This document shows, one piece after another, positions 21,999-34,085 of a DNA stretch of 64,000 nucleotides; position 1 is the first letter of the stretch; the number at the start of each line of letters is the position of its first letter. The stretch lies in contig NW_020313057.1 in NCBI RefSeq assembly GCF_003265705.1, positions 7,060,094 through 7,124,093 on the forward strand, read 5' to 3'. Made by a program: the position numbers and the translations under genes. The notes below the pieces were generated by a model. The model made no database searches. It saw only the letters and a program-made list of their open reading frames with translations, and was not told the origin of the DNA. This DNA comes from Callorhinus ursinus (taxonomy: Eukaryota; Chordata; Mammalia; Carnivora; Otariidae).

Positions 21999-23557
21999 CT
22001 TTTTATAAATCAACAGAAAATAATTCTAAGCCAAAAGAATAGCATAAGTACAACAAAAAGTATGTGAACAAATAGCATTTTCAGAGAAAAATGCAAGAAT
22101 TTTGAGATGACTGAAAGGTTAATCACTGATGCCATGCTTGCAGAGTTCAGAGCAGTACCTAGGGAGATGCTCCCCTGGACCTGGACCTGAAGAGTGCAAA
22201 CTCTTCAATCTCTTTACCATTCTATTTTCAATGAGGCTAGCTACTGAAGGAGAGAATTTATGGGAGGCACATGGCACTCCATATTTCCCCAGCTCTTGAG
22301 GTAAACATTCATCCTTGCCAAGCAGAGAAACACAGGATCTAGTGTTTATGTCAGAAATGTATTATATAATAACAATCAGTTCTTGGCTTTCTGCAACACC
22401 CATTTAGTCCGTCAGCACTTATTGCACAAATTTAAATAGAGATTATGCAAGTACCTACCATACGAGGATGCCAACATAAATTCCATGGTGTTTCTCAAAG
22501 CAGAGTAGTACCAGAAAAGGAATGGCTGTCAATTTAATTGCATTAAAACTGGTCCCTTTGGAATATTTTATTGGAAATAAAAAGGAAATAAAATGGTATT
22601 ATCTTTGTTTTTTGGCAGAATTGCATATTATAGAAACAATTTACCACTTATGAGAAAAGACCCAAGCCAATTTCAGAGTATGTCAAAGATAGTAAATACC
22701 GGAACTTAAATCTAAGTTCCATAAAATGGTCAGGGAAGAATATAGAGAACATCAAATTATAGACTATACTGGATAGGAAATGAGTCCTTCTACTAATTAA
22801 ATTCTGTGTCTGTGGCAAAAGCAATTTGTTCTTTGAAAAGGTATAAAGGACAACTAATCAACATCTATTTGCCCTTTTTACTCTTCTGACCATTGGTAAT
22901 TTTTTTCTTCCAGTATGCTGTCTCTGAAAATATGTTTTACAGATATAATGGTTTACAGTTGCACCTTAGCATCGTAACACAGCACACAGACTTGCCAGTA
23001 TGCATCAAAATGGTATTTTACTTCCACTTCTTAGGGTCTCTTTCTGAAATCAAACATAAGTGCATTCTTCATCTGTCTTCAGTAAAGCATTTAAGCTATA
23101 TAGGTGCAGACTCACCAAGGAATTTCATGATAGAATGATAAGAACATCAAAAGGTTAGGCTCCACTTTTTTTCATAATACCCTCAAAGATTTTCTTCATC
23201 TACAAAATACCATCTCATAAAGAAAGCAAGCTCAATGGCTCAAGCAATAGGTTATGCTCTTGCACTGCCCTCAAAATATGAGGAACTAGCAGACAAATGC
23301 AGTAGCAATAACTTATTTTAAAGCATGGATAACATGTGATTTTCTTGCATTTTTTCCAAAAGAAAAAAATCAGCTTGGGCATGGAATTGAAAGCTTTTTC
23401 TCTTGTTGGAAATACAATGTAGAAATTGAGCCAGGCCTGTGCCAACTAGGACATAGCCCAACTCATAGGTATACAGCTTCCTTTTTTTTTTCACAAGGCC
23501 AGATGATAAAAAATATATATTAATACATTAACATTAAACATAAATATATACATACAT
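21999..23557. other. No recognised gene or repeat
   Basis: About 1.5 kb without recognisable repeats or long frames. Confidence 0.5.
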
Positions 23558-23600
23558 ACATCTCTCTCTCTCTCCCTCTCTCTCTCTCTATATATGTATA

Positions 23601-23637
<37 letters not shown>
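23558..23637. repeat. Compound (CT)n(TA)n microsatellite
   Basis: Interrupted CT repeats (23561-23592), then TATATATG units grading into pure TA (to about 23633). Confidence 0.95.
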
Positions 23638-24414
23638 TTGCAAATTCTACCAAAGATGGCTGTCATGTTATTTCATAAAAGTGCCTGATTTGTCCTCTTT
23701 CTGAAGGGTGAGGTGTCCCTTATGGTTGGATGACTCCAATATGTGTTGAGAGTTGAGAGTTGAATAAAAGAAAATTTTATGCACACCATGCCTTTGACTT
23801 CAAATTCCATTTTCTAACCCCTGAAATTTCAGTGAAAAATGTTCTTTCTCTCCTGTGCTGTCAGGGAAACCTTGCTGCAGTTATGTTTCTAATTCCTGGT
23901 ACTGCTTCAGTGACAGGGTCTTGCTGATGGAATCATTCTAACTGGACTGGAAGGCATGGCCCCTGAGCCTCTGTGCTCATTTGCTTGGTGACCCCTCAAC
24001 GAAGGGTGATGAATTGCCTGTTACTTTTCAAGTTTCTCAGAGACAGAGAGACTACCATAAGCTCTCGGGAGATGGTTTTAAGTGAAGTTATTTTAAAATC
24101 ACCATTACTAGTTTATGGAAAATGAGTTTTACATAATTGTATCCATTCATGGTATACCAGCCTAGGTCGTTTCTCTAATGGGAGAGTTTATGTATGTGCA
24201 CACACACACAAATAGCTTTGTTTTAGTAATGCTTAGTAGTAGTATTTCAAATAGGAACAGACATAATGTAGATAATGGTTTTGTGACAAACAATTCCTTC
24301 CGATTGGCAACACAGGTAATTTATTTTAGGAACAGTGGACCATGTCCACTATATCATACATCCCCACTGGAATGAAAGCCTCAAACAAGAATGTAACTTG
24401 GAAGATATTAAAAG
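23638..24414. other. No recognised gene or repeat
   Basis: Nothing assigned apart from a CA run of about 12 bases near 24200. Confidence 0.5.
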
Positions 24415-24508
24415 TTGTCCTGTCTTATTTACCGTTGTACCAGCAGCACCTAGAACAGCAACTGGCACACAGTAGGTGCTCAGTAATTTTATGTTGAATC
24501 AATGATAA
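24415..24508 (+). mobile_element. L2/MIR-type 3' terminus relic
   Basis: TTATTTACCGTTGTACCAGC, AGCACCTAGAACAGCAACTG, GCACACAGTAGGTGCTCAGT and GTTGAATCAATGA follow the L2 3' end. Confidence 0.7.
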
Positions 24509-25387
24509 CAGAATTCTTTAAATGAATTATAAAATCCTTCATTAAACTATTTGGGCATATTTTTGGCATTACTTGATTTATTTTTCCTTCTATGACAGTT
24601 AGCACTTACAATTAAGTTCTTATGGTCAAATACGGCCATGAAAAATATTTCTCTCAGTCTTTTGTCTTTTTGATTATTAAAATTCTCATTAAAATACATG
24701 CTAATTTGTAACAACAAGAAGAAATTAAAATAAGTGAAGAATAATACATATTACTTTTAGCGTATTCTACAGACAAATATTGTCTTTTACTATAGAGCTG
24801 TAGCTGATAGCCCAGCTTTAAGATAATTCCTAAGTGGGCTTATGGGAAGATGGCAAAGTAGGAAGACCCTAGACTCACCTTGTCCCACAGATACACCTAG
24901 ATAATACCCACACTGGTGTAAATAACCTAGAAAACAACCCGAAGACTGGCAGAACAGACTGTCCACAGCTAAATGTAGAGAAGAGGCTTCATCAAAGAGG
25001 GCAGGAAGGGTGGAGATGCAGTTGGGAGCCAAACTGACCCACAGGACTGTCCACAGGAGGGAGGGACACTGAAAGCAGCTAGAGGGAACAGGAGCAGATC
25101 CTATCCCAGGGACCCCAGGCACAGGGGACACACACTGGAAAGACAAAAACCCATACCATTTGGCCTCACAAGTTTGTACAATCAGTGGGGATCAACACTG
25201 GGAACTTTAAAAATTACAAGTTCTGCTCTGGGAGAGCCAGAGAGTGACTGGAAACTGAATTCCCTGCCTTTGAAGAGACAGCACAACCAGTAGCCCCTCA
25301 GAGATACAGCACAGAAGAAATGGTTTTAAATATGCCTGAGGTATACAGAAAGGATATTTATTTACTGATTTCAGAACCTGTGCTAGA

Positions 25388-25605
25388 GAGGGGCACCTGG
25401 GTGGCTCAGTTATTAAGTGTCTGCCTTCGGCTCAGGTCACGATCCCAGGATCCTGGGATCAAGCCCTGCACTGGGTCCCTGCTCAGTGGGAGGCCTGCTT
25501 CTCCCTCTCCCACTCCCCCTGCTTGTATCCCCTCTCTTGCTGTCTCTGTCAAATGAATGGATAAAATCTTAAAAAAAAAAAAGTTCATGTTATTAAAAAA
25601 AAAAA
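25388..25605 (+). mobile_element. CAN-SINE, plus strand, with two-part A-tail
   Basis: GGGGCACCTGGGTGGCTCAG head, GTCTGCCTTCGG, GATCCCAGGATCCTGGGATC and an ATAAAATCTT end. The tail is A12 (25571-25582), GTTCATGTTATT (25583-25594), then A12 (25595-25606). TSD AGAACCTGTGCTAGA at 25373-25387 and AGAACTTGTGCTAGA at 25606-25620 enclose both A-runs. Confidence 0.96.
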
Positions 25606-28600
25606 AGAACTTGTGCTAGACAGGCAGGGATCTTTAGCCGACTTCTCCAAGAACAAAAGAGCTGGCAGTCACCATTTCCTTTCCCCACCTCCCTCCCCAC
25701 TGCTCCCCCACCAGACCTAGATACAGGCACACATGTGGGATCCAACAGGAACCAGCGTAGCTCCAAAACTGTCCATCTAGCTTGCAAATAGCAAGCCCAG
25801 CCCCTGTGCTCTTCTTCAGACCTGTGCCTATCAGCCTGCCCTCAGTAGCTGTCCAAAGGGGCTCCAGGATGTCCTCCCTACCACAGCAGACTGGCACAGA
25901 ACTTGCTAACACCATGTAGTCTGCCCCTCCAACCTGCCCTTGGCTAGAGTCCATCCAAAGCAGCACCACAAGCATGGCATTGTGCAAGCAGCCCCAACAA
26001 AAGCTAGCATCACTCCAAAGTGAATCCTGCCCCAGGGAGTGGAGATGAACACACATACACACAAGTTCAACTTTGGCCTCAGCAGTGGGCTGGGGGCAGA
26101 CATCTGGTCTGACTGAAGGTCCCACCCCAAAACAAAAGCTTCTCAGGGGACAATACAGGAAAAGTGCCCTGCAGTTAGGTGCTCCTACATCACTGGCAAA
26201 TGCCTGGTCAGATTCAACTTTAGCCCAAGGCAGCCTCAGACTGGCCCACCAACAATACAGGAACCAAACACTGCCTAACGATAGACAAACAGAGCCATTA
26301 CAAATGACTGGACTGAAGGAAAAAGTGGCTCAGCTACAAGAGCAGGGCACATGCAACACACACAGAGGATACCCTCAAAGCACCAGATTCTGGTGAACAG
26401 GGGATAGTATACAGCAGGGCACTACAAGACCTCTTCTTCAAAAGGTCACTACTTGCAAGAACAGGAAATGTAGCTGACTTTCCTAACACATGGAAACAGA
26501 CACAGAGAGTTAGATAAAATGAGGAGACTGAAGATTATGTTCCAAATGAAAAAACAGGATAAAACCACAGCAAGAGACCTAAGCAAAATGGAGAAAAGAA
26601 ATATGCTTCTTAGAGAATTTCAAGTAATGACCATAAAGATATTAACTAGTCTTGAGAAAAGAGTGGAGGATCTAAGTGAGACCCTCAACAAAGAGATAAA
26701 AAACATAAAGAGAACCACTCATAGATGCAGACTTATTAACTGAAATTAAAAATACATTAGAGGAATAAATAGTAGACTAGTGGAAGTAGAAGAACGGATT
26801 GGTGAACTAGAAGACAAAGTAATGGAAAGCAATCAAGCTGAACAGTATAAAGAAAAATGAGTAATACAAAAATGAAACTAGATTAAGGGAACTTAAGTGT
26901 AACAGCATTTGCATTATAGGGATCCCAGAAGGAGAAGAGAGAGAAAAGGGGGCAGAAAAATCATTTGAAGAAATAATATCTGAAAACTTCCTGAATGTGG
27001 AGGAAGGAAACAGAAATCCAGACTAGGAGGCATGGAGAGCCCCAAATAAAATCAACTCAAGGAAGGCCACACTAAGACACATGCAATAATTAAAATGGCA
27101 AAAAGTCCTGATAAAGAGAGAATTTTAAAAGCAGCAAGAAAAAAGAAGACAGTTGCTAACAAGGGAAACCCCATAACGCTGCCAGATTTTTCAGCAGAAA
27201 TGTTGAAGGCCAGAAGAAAGTGGCATGATATAGTCTAAGTATTGAAAAGGAAAAAATGTTCAGTCAAGAATACTTTATCCAGCAAGGCTATCATTCAGAA
27301 TAGAAGAAAAGATAAAGAGTTTCCCAGACAAACAAAGTTAAAGGATCTCATAACCAGTAATCCATCCCTATAAAAAAATGTTACAGGGGAAGCTTTGAGT
27401 GGAAATGAAAGCTTATAAGAAAGAGTAAGAAAAGTAGGAAGCACAAGATAGTAAAAATAAGTTTATCTGTAAAATCAGTCAAAGGACTCACCAAATTAAA
27501 GGATGTAAAGTATGACAATATAAGCCCAGAACATAACAGGGAGAAGAGTAAACAATTAATGCTTTTAGAATGGGTTCAAACTAAAGTCGTCATCAACTTA
27601 ATGTAGACTGCTACATGAATAAGATGTTATATATAAGCCTAATGGAAATCGCAAATCAAAAACAGTAATATATATTAGATATACAAAAAATAAAGAACAG
27701 GAATCCAATTATATCACTAAAGAAAGCCAGCAAAGTGCAAAAGAAGAGAGCAAGAAAGGAATAGAGAAGAACTACAAAATAGTCATAAAACAAGTAACAA
27801 GAAGGCAATAAGTACATACCTATCAATAATTGTTTTGAATGTAAAGGGGCTAAATGATCCAATCAAAAGACATAGGGTAATGGAATGGATAAAAGAGCAA
27901 GACCCATCTCTTTATTACCTACAAGAGACTCACTTCAGACCTAAAGACACATGTAGATTGAAAGGGAAGAGATGAAAAAGCAATCATCAAGCAAATGGAA
28001 CTGAAAAGAAAGCTGGAGTAGCATTAATTGTATCAGATACAATAGACTTGTAACAGGAGACAAAGAAGGATACTACATAATCATAAAGAAAACAGTCCAA
28101 CAAGAAGATACAATTGTAAAAAGTTATGCACCTAACATGGGAGCACGCAAATACATAAAGAAGCTAATAAAAAAGAATAAAGGAAGGAATCAACAGTAAT
28201 AAAATAATAATAGGGGGCTTAACACCCCAGTTAAATCAATGGACAGATCATCCGAACAGAAAGTCAACAAAACAAGAAACTGGCTTTGAATGACACATTG
28301 GACCACATGCATCCAAAAGTCATATTCACATTCCATCCCAAAAGAGCAGAATATACATTAGCTTCAAATGCACATGAAATATTCTCCAGAATAGATCACA
28401 TGTTATTCCACAAACAAGTCTCAACAAATTCAAAAAGATTGAAAATCATACTGTGCATGCTTTCCAACCACAACACGGTGAATGTCAAACGCAAGAAATA
28501 AATCTGAAAAGAATACAAATACACAAAGGTTAAATAATACTCTACGAAACAATGAATGGGTCAACCAAGAAATCAAAGAGGAGATCAGAAACACATCCAG

Positions 28601-28655
28601 ATAAATGAAAATAAAAATACAACAGTCCAAAATCTTTGGGATGCCGCAAAGCAGT

Positions 28656-28825
28656 TTTTTTTTTTTTTAAGATTTTACTTATTTATTTGAGAGAGACAGC
28701 ACGAGAGGGGGGAGGGTCAGAGGGAGAAGCAGACTCCCCGCCGAGCAGGGAGCCCGATGCGGGACTCCAGGATCACGACCTGAGCTAAAGGCAGTTGCTT
28801 AACCAACTGAGCCACCCAGGCGCCC
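28656..28825 (-). mobile_element. CAN-SINE, minus strand, small B-box deletion
   Basis: Reverse SINE with poly-T and GAGGGTCAGAGGGAGAAGC. About 13 bases are missing where relatives read GGGACTCGATCCCGGGACTC; here only one GGGACTC is left. TSD GCAAAGCAGTT at about 28646-28656 and GCAAAAGCAGTT at 28827-28838. Confidence 0.93.
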
Positions 28826-29726
28826 AGCAAAAGCAGTTCTAAGAGGCAACTTTATAGCAATACAGGCCTACTTCAAGAAACAAGAAGAATCTCAAGTAAA
28901 CAACCTAACTTAACACCTAAAGGAGCTGGGAAAAGAAGAAAAAAAATAAAACCCAAACACCAGCAGAAGGAAAGAGATATTAAAGATTAGGATTTTCATA
29001 AATGAAAGAGAATCTAAAAAACAACATGACAGGTCAATGAAGCCAGGAGCTGGTTCTTTGAGAAGAGTAATGGAATTGATGCACTGAGTCTTTAGCCAGA
29101 TTCATCATTAAAAAGATGATGGGGGGGAGGCTCAAAAAAAAAAACAAGATCAGAATGACCAGCACCACAGAAATACAAAGGATTATAAGAGAATTTCTAT
29201 GCCAACCAATTGGACAACCTAGAAGAAATGGATAAATTCTTAGAAACATATAACCTCCCCAAACTGAATTAGAAAGAAAGAAAATTTGAGCAGACCAATT
29301 ATAAGCAATGACATTAAATCAGTTATCAAAAAACTCCCAACAAAAGTACAGAATCAGATGGCTTCACAAGTTAATTCTACCAAACATTTAAAGAAAAGTT
29401 AGTACTTATTCTTAAACTATTCCAAAAAAATAGAAGAGGAAGGAAAGTTTCCAAAGTATTTCTATGAGGCTGGCATTACTCTGCTACCAAAACCAGATGA
29501 AAACACTACAGAAAGAGAGAATTACAGGCAAATACCTCTGATGAACACAGATATACAAATCTTCAACAAAGTATTAGCAAACTGAATTCAACAATACATT
29601 AAAAAAATCATTCACCATGACCAAGTGGATTTATTCCTGGACTGCAAGGGTGGCTCAATATTCAGAAATCGATCAACATAATGCATCACATCAACAAGAG
29701 AAGAGATAAAAACCATATGATCATAG

Positions 29727-29795
29727 GGGCATCTAGGGGGCATAATTGGTTAAGCATCCAACCCTTGATTTCAGCTCAGGTTGTGATCTCATGGC
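29727..29795 (+). mobile_element. 3'-truncated old CAN-SINE fragment
   Basis: GGGGCATCTAGGGGGCATAA, TTGGTTAAGCATCCAACCC and TTGATTTCAGCTCAGGTTGT match only the 5' third of the older SINE type. It ends abruptly at about 29795, at the same place where the host L1 stops. Confidence 0.75.
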
Positions 29796-30180
29796 CGTGT
29801 TAACTTCTTGTTAATGTGCAGCATTGTTTTAGGCACCAGTAATACAATAGTAAACAAAATGGGTGAGTGGTAAGGCTTTTGCAAGGCTTACAACTAAATA
29901 AAATGGCCAAGATAAGTGACTTCTGAGCAGAGACTTGAAAGAACCTGAGAAAATTGAAACGGTAAGTCATGTTGATAACTGGGGGCTGGTGGTGGGGGAG
30001 GGGGATATTCCAGACAGTGGAAGGACCAAGTGTGAGGCCCCAAAGCAAAAACATGCCAGTTTTTGTAAAAGTAAGGGGGCTAAGATGTCTGGAGCAGAAC
30101 AAAAGATGAGTGAACCTCAGAAAAAGAGCTCAGAGAGACAACAGAAGCCATAAATACAGTAAAATGTGGTTAGATTTTGG
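29796..30180 (+). mobile_element. Old mammalian repeat relic
   Basis: GCATTGTTTTAGGCACCAGT, AATACAATAGTAAACAAAAT, GAGACTTGAAAGAACCTGAG and GGAAGGACCAAGTGTGAGG resemble a widespread old repeat; family name not certain. Confidence 0.4.
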
Positions 30181-30203
30181 ACATTTTTTGACAGTAGAGC
30201 TGA

Positions 30204-30391
30204 CTTTTTTTTTTGAGAGAGAGAGAGAGAGGGCACACCCCAAGAAGACGAGTGGGACCGGCAGAGGGAGAGGGAGAGCGAATCTTAAGCCGACTCCCTG
30301 CTGAGTGGAGCCGGATGCAGGACCTTGAGATCATGACCTGAGCTGAAACCAAGAGTTGGACACCCAACTGACTGCATCACCCAGGCACCCT
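30204..30391 (-). mobile_element. Older CAN-SINE type, minus strand
   Basis: Diverged reverse SINE carrying AAACCAAGAGTTGGACACCC, the mark of the older TTGATTTC subfamily, and head complement CACCCAGGCACCC. Short TSD GAGCTGA at 30197-30203 and 30392-30398. Confidence 0.88.
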
Positions 30392-30955
30392 GAGCTGATA
30401 AGTTTAAAAGAAAAAGAGGAATCCATGGTTTTTGGCCTCTATCCTGGAAAGATGGGCTTGACATTAATTGATATGGAAAAAACTACATGTGGACTAAATG
30501 TGAGTGGTAGATTTCTGAGAGATTGAATGTAGGAGGTTGTGAACCAGCAAAGAATATGAAACTCAGTGGATATTTGCAAAACTAAAGAGGATCTAAATCT
30601 ATAGAGAATTTTGTTACATTCACTCCAGTGGATATAATAAACAGTGTAAAAAACCATCAAAGTAATATTTTCAAATTATTTACATTGATCATTGAACTAT
30701 TAAAAACACCAGAAGACTGTGTAATATAAAATTAGCTAATCTATATAAACCAAACTTTGTTATTAATACACCCCATAAAACACCCATATACTCCCTTTCA
30801 ATCAGGGTAGAGGCCCACATTATCTTAATAATCAAACTGGAAGTCTGTGATGACTCAGTAGTAGATGTACAGATGTTTGTGTTTCTCAAACTCATAGATT
30901 AGATTATTCAATAATTTGAAAGTAAGTTTCAAACATGATAATTCTTGTCTCTGAG
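30392..30955. other. No recognised gene or repeat
   Basis: AT-rich, only short frames. Parts may continue the old repeat of 29796-30180. Confidence 0.45.
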
Positions 30956-31890
30956 GGACTTCAGAGTGTATTTCCTTAGAATAAGGCCAGTTTTCTATAT
31001 AACCATAAAATCATTATCACAACCAAGATATGTAAAAATAATATAGAAATATTATCCAATATACACCCTATATTCAAATCAGTTATGCAAAATTATCTGT
31101 TTATTGCTTCAATCTAGGCTACAGTCATGTACCCCTCTTTACTTTTGGACTTTAATCTGATCAACAAATCTGCTGCTTAACGGCGCTGAAATTTCTGTAG
31201 TGCCCAGAAAAGCTGTCTTATAGAATGCCTTTGGATTTGTCTGATTATTTCCTCATAATTCTTCCCAGGCTTATATTCTGGCAAGAAGACTACAAAGGTA
31301 ACATACTTCCCAAAGCATCCTATCAGGAGACACGATGCTGGTTTGTTCCATTGATGACAATAGTAAATGCCAATAAGAAATGGTAAAGATAGCACCTGTC
31401 AGATTTTAGACTTTTAAAAGTACCTTTTCCTTTTCTATTTAAAACATTTATGGATTGATACTCTCATGGTGTGTGAATATTTTCTTACCCCATGACTGTT
31501 CATCCAATGCTCTTAGCAAACATGTGATTATGTGAATCATATTTTAGGTTAGCAGTTGCACAAAGTGATTTTCTAATTCAGTCATTCAATCTGTATTTAT
31601 TAACTGGCATTTCTCTCCTTTCTCTTTGACTCTATCACTGTAGACTTCTGTGCTATAACCCATTAATATCACAATATTGTTATTTTTTTTTCATGCTCAA
31701 TTTGTCAGAAAGTTGAGTATTGGGAGTCCCTTCTAACTGGCTCCTGCTCTCTCGACATCTCCCCATCAACTGCAAATCGTATCTCCAAGATTCATCTTGA
31801 CATGGAACAAGCTATTCTCCATCAGTCCCAGAATCCTTGTAAGAGAGAGATTTGGCTTAGAAATCATGATCTAGACTTGTTTATTAGATC
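30956..31890 (-). mobile_element. Old LINE-1 3' UTR, minus strand
   Basis: Colinear with the antisense 3' UTR of L1M families: TTCCTCATAATTCTTCCCAG, TATTCTGGCAAGAAGACTAC, GTTTGTTCCATTGATGACAA, AATCTGTATTTATTAACTGG, GTATTGGGAGTCCCTTCTAA and CCAAGATTCATCTTGACATG. The small reading frame at 31177-31395 lies inside it and is not a gene. Confidence 0.7.
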
Positions 31891-32287
31891 TTGTAGAGTG
31901 AGTAATCATGACTGAGATCGATGCCCTGTGATGCCCTCACAGTAGGGCTCTGTGAACAGAGCTAAGAAATTGAGTTCTAAGAAATTGTAGGTTCATCCTG
32001 ATATCTCAACATCAAATCATACACCATACAATTCTTCCTCAGCATTCCACCTTTGAATCTTCCTTCTCCCATAGCAAAATATCACTAGATTCTCTTATTC
32101 ACTGTATGTTAAAATATACACAAAATAGTTCCAGAATAATGCATGGGTTATGTAGAAAAGTGTTATTTAACTCCTGAATATTTGATGATTTTTTTTTCAG
32201 ATATCATTTTGTTATCTCAAGGACCACAACCTAAGCTGCCTCTTTCTGAAAACAGGTGTTTTGTATTTTCCCATAAGCAGTTATTTA

Positions 32288-32484
32288 GGGGGGAGCCTTG
32301 GTGGCTCAGTCGTTAAGCATCTGCCTTCAGCTCAGGTCATGATCCCAGAGCCCTGGGATCGATTCCCGCATCGGGGTCCCTGCTCCACAGGAAGCCTGCT
32401 TCTCCCTCTCCCACTCCCCATGCTTGTGTTCCCTCTCTTGCTGTGTCTTTTTCTGTTAAATAAATAAATAAAAACTTAAAAAAA
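32288..32484 (+). mobile_element. CAN-SINE, plus strand
   Basis: Head GGGGGAGCCTTGGTGGCTCAG, CATCTGCCTTCAGCTCAGG, GATCCCAGAGCCCTGGGATC and tail AAATAAATAAATAAAAACTT. TSD AAGCAGTTATTTA at 32275-32287 and AAGCAGTTGTTTA at 32485-32497. Confidence 0.95.
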
Positions 32485-32639
32485 AAGCAGTTGTTTAAGG
32501 TAAGAGATACCAGTTAACATGATCACAAGTAGTCTTTTAATACGAATATTTGGATTTAATATTTTAAATACTTTTTGAATATGTAAACATCTACAAATTT
32601 CAAAATTCAAAGCCACAGAAAATGTAAACAGGTAAGAAT

Positions 32640-33180
32640 CACTGCGATCCCTATTATGTCTTTTTCCTAATTATCCCCCATAGGTTACCATTCTTTTTGG
32701 TTTTTGGGTTATTAGTTACTATTTTATTTTTTACAAATATCAGCAAATAATGCACTTTAAAAAAATTCTGTTTTTTCTTCACAAATTTCACATACTTTAT
32801 AAGATCTTTGCATTTGTGCTGTTTAGTTAGCAATGCATGGAGATATTTTTCATTTCATCACTCTCTGTATCTTTCTCTCTCTCTTTACATTTGCATAATA
32901 TTCCATTGCTGGTATGTGCCCTAGTTTATTCAACTAGTGCCTCTAGTATTTTGCTTATACAAATAATGCTCTGTATGTCATTTTGTGTTTGTGGAGAAGT
33001 ATCTTCAAATACATTTCTAGAAGTGTGTTTTCACTTCCAAAGATGAATGCAAAACCAGTTTTGTTATATTTTACCAAATTCCTTTCTATAGAGGTTGTAT
33101 TATTTTGCAGTCCTATCGGGGAAGTATGCCAGTGCCTATGTATGTACTCATTGTATTTTAAGGATTTTTCTGCATACTTT
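32640..33180 (-). mobile_element. Old LINE-1 3' part, minus strand
   Basis: TAATATTCCATTGCTGGTAT, GTTTATTCAACTAGTGCC, AAATACATTTCTAGAAGTGT and TTACCAAATTCCTTTCTATA follow the antisense L1 3' order. Strongly decayed. Confidence 0.65.
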
Positions 33181-33338
33181 ATGGGAAAATAATTTATTAT
33201 AAAATGTATTCTATAACTCATTTAAAAAGACAAGCAAGCAAGAGTAGCCAGGAAATCATTGAAAAATAAATGATGAAGTAGAGCACTAACAAGTATTAGA
33301 CCATATGCATCCTCTGTCATTTAAAAAGTTTGGTTCTG

Positions 33339-33465
33339 GGGCACCTGGGTGGCTCAGTCATTCAGCAGGGACCTGCTTCTCCCACTCCCACTCCCCCTGC
33401 TTGTGTTCCCTCTCTCGCTGTCTCTCTCTCTGTCAAATAAATACAAAATCTTTAAAAAAATAAAT
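33339..33465 (+). mobile_element. CAN-SINE with large internal deletion
   Basis: The head runs to CTCAGTCATTCAGCAGGG and then jumps to CCTGCTTCTCCC, missing about 70-80 bases including the B box. TSD AAAAAGTTTGGTTCTG at 33323-33338 and AAAAAGTTTGGTTTTG at 33466-33481 show the ends are original. Confidence 0.93.
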
Positions 33466-33579
33466 AAAAAGTTTGGTTTTGTCACATGAATAAAGAGTTC
33501 TCTGTGTAAGCAGTGACCCTCAAAGAGGAAGATGTATATATCCTGCTCTTAACACTACTCCTTCAAGTACACCAGAACT

Positions 33580-34085
33580 AAATTGTTTTCACGTGTACAA
33601 GAATGTTCAAAGCAATGTTATATGAAATAGCCAAAATCAAGAAACATCCAAAGTGTACATTACAATAAAAATGCTTAAAATGTATATAATTTTGTGCAGC
33701 ACAGAAAGTGAATGAGCATACATTCATACACGAAATAACATGGATGAAGCTTGGGAACGATAATTCAAACAAAGTTGAATGAAAAATTCTAAACTCAAAA
33801 GACTCTGATAGCATAACGTTTTTATAAAACTGAAAACAAAGAAAATAAAATTGTATATGATTTAAGTTGTGTAACGCTTATTGATTTTTTTTTTTTAACC
33901 ATAGCTGGGAAATAGTACATACAAAACCCAGAACAGTGGTCACCTTAAGGAAAGGGAAGGCACTGTGAAGAAAATCTATAGTTTCCTTGACATAGATGAT
34001 GACTGAGTTATTAAATTCCATGGTAGTTCTTCCTAGTAGGTTTTATTATGATGATTCATAATTTTTACATATAATATGTAATGGA
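33580..34085 (+). mobile_element. Old LINE-1 3' end, plus strand
   Basis: ACAAGAATGTTCAAAGCAAT, ATGAAATAGCCAAAATCAAG, ACATGGATGAAGCTTGGGAA and CAGAACAGTGGTCACCTTAA match the sense ORF2 tail/3' UTR of old L1s. Confidence 0.65.

Larger units (their letters stand above)
24830..29726 (+). mobile_element. Carnivore LINE-1, plus strand, 5' end present, 3' lost
   Basis: Opens with the carnivore L1 5' end (GGGAAGATGGCAAAGTAGG, AGACCCTAGACTCACCTTG) and a 5' UTR to about 26.5 kb. The ORF1 relic (about 26519-27500) keeps a coiled-coil-like 74-codon frame and the phrase AAGAATACTTTATCCAGCAA. The ORF2 relic from about 27.82 kb shows the endonuclease start (AATTGTTTTGAATGTAAAGG, AGAGACTCACTTCAGACCTA) and the early reverse-transcriptase region (29.4-29.7 kb). 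All frames are broken. SINEs sit at 25388-25605 and 28656-28825. It stops inside ORF2, so it lacks its 3' UTR and A-tail, the reverse of normal L1 truncation. Confidence 0.9.

Noticed and set aside
24790..25146. 118-codon minus-strand frame at the L1 5' end
   Set aside because: Antisense to the carnivore L1 5' UTR; it has no homology I recognise. The known human L1 antisense ORF0 is primate-specific, so it cannot be invoked here.
25634..26125. 163-codon minus-strand frame with Cys/Trp-rich composition
   Set aside because: It is antisense to the L1 5' UTR, a GC-richer region where long chance frames are common.
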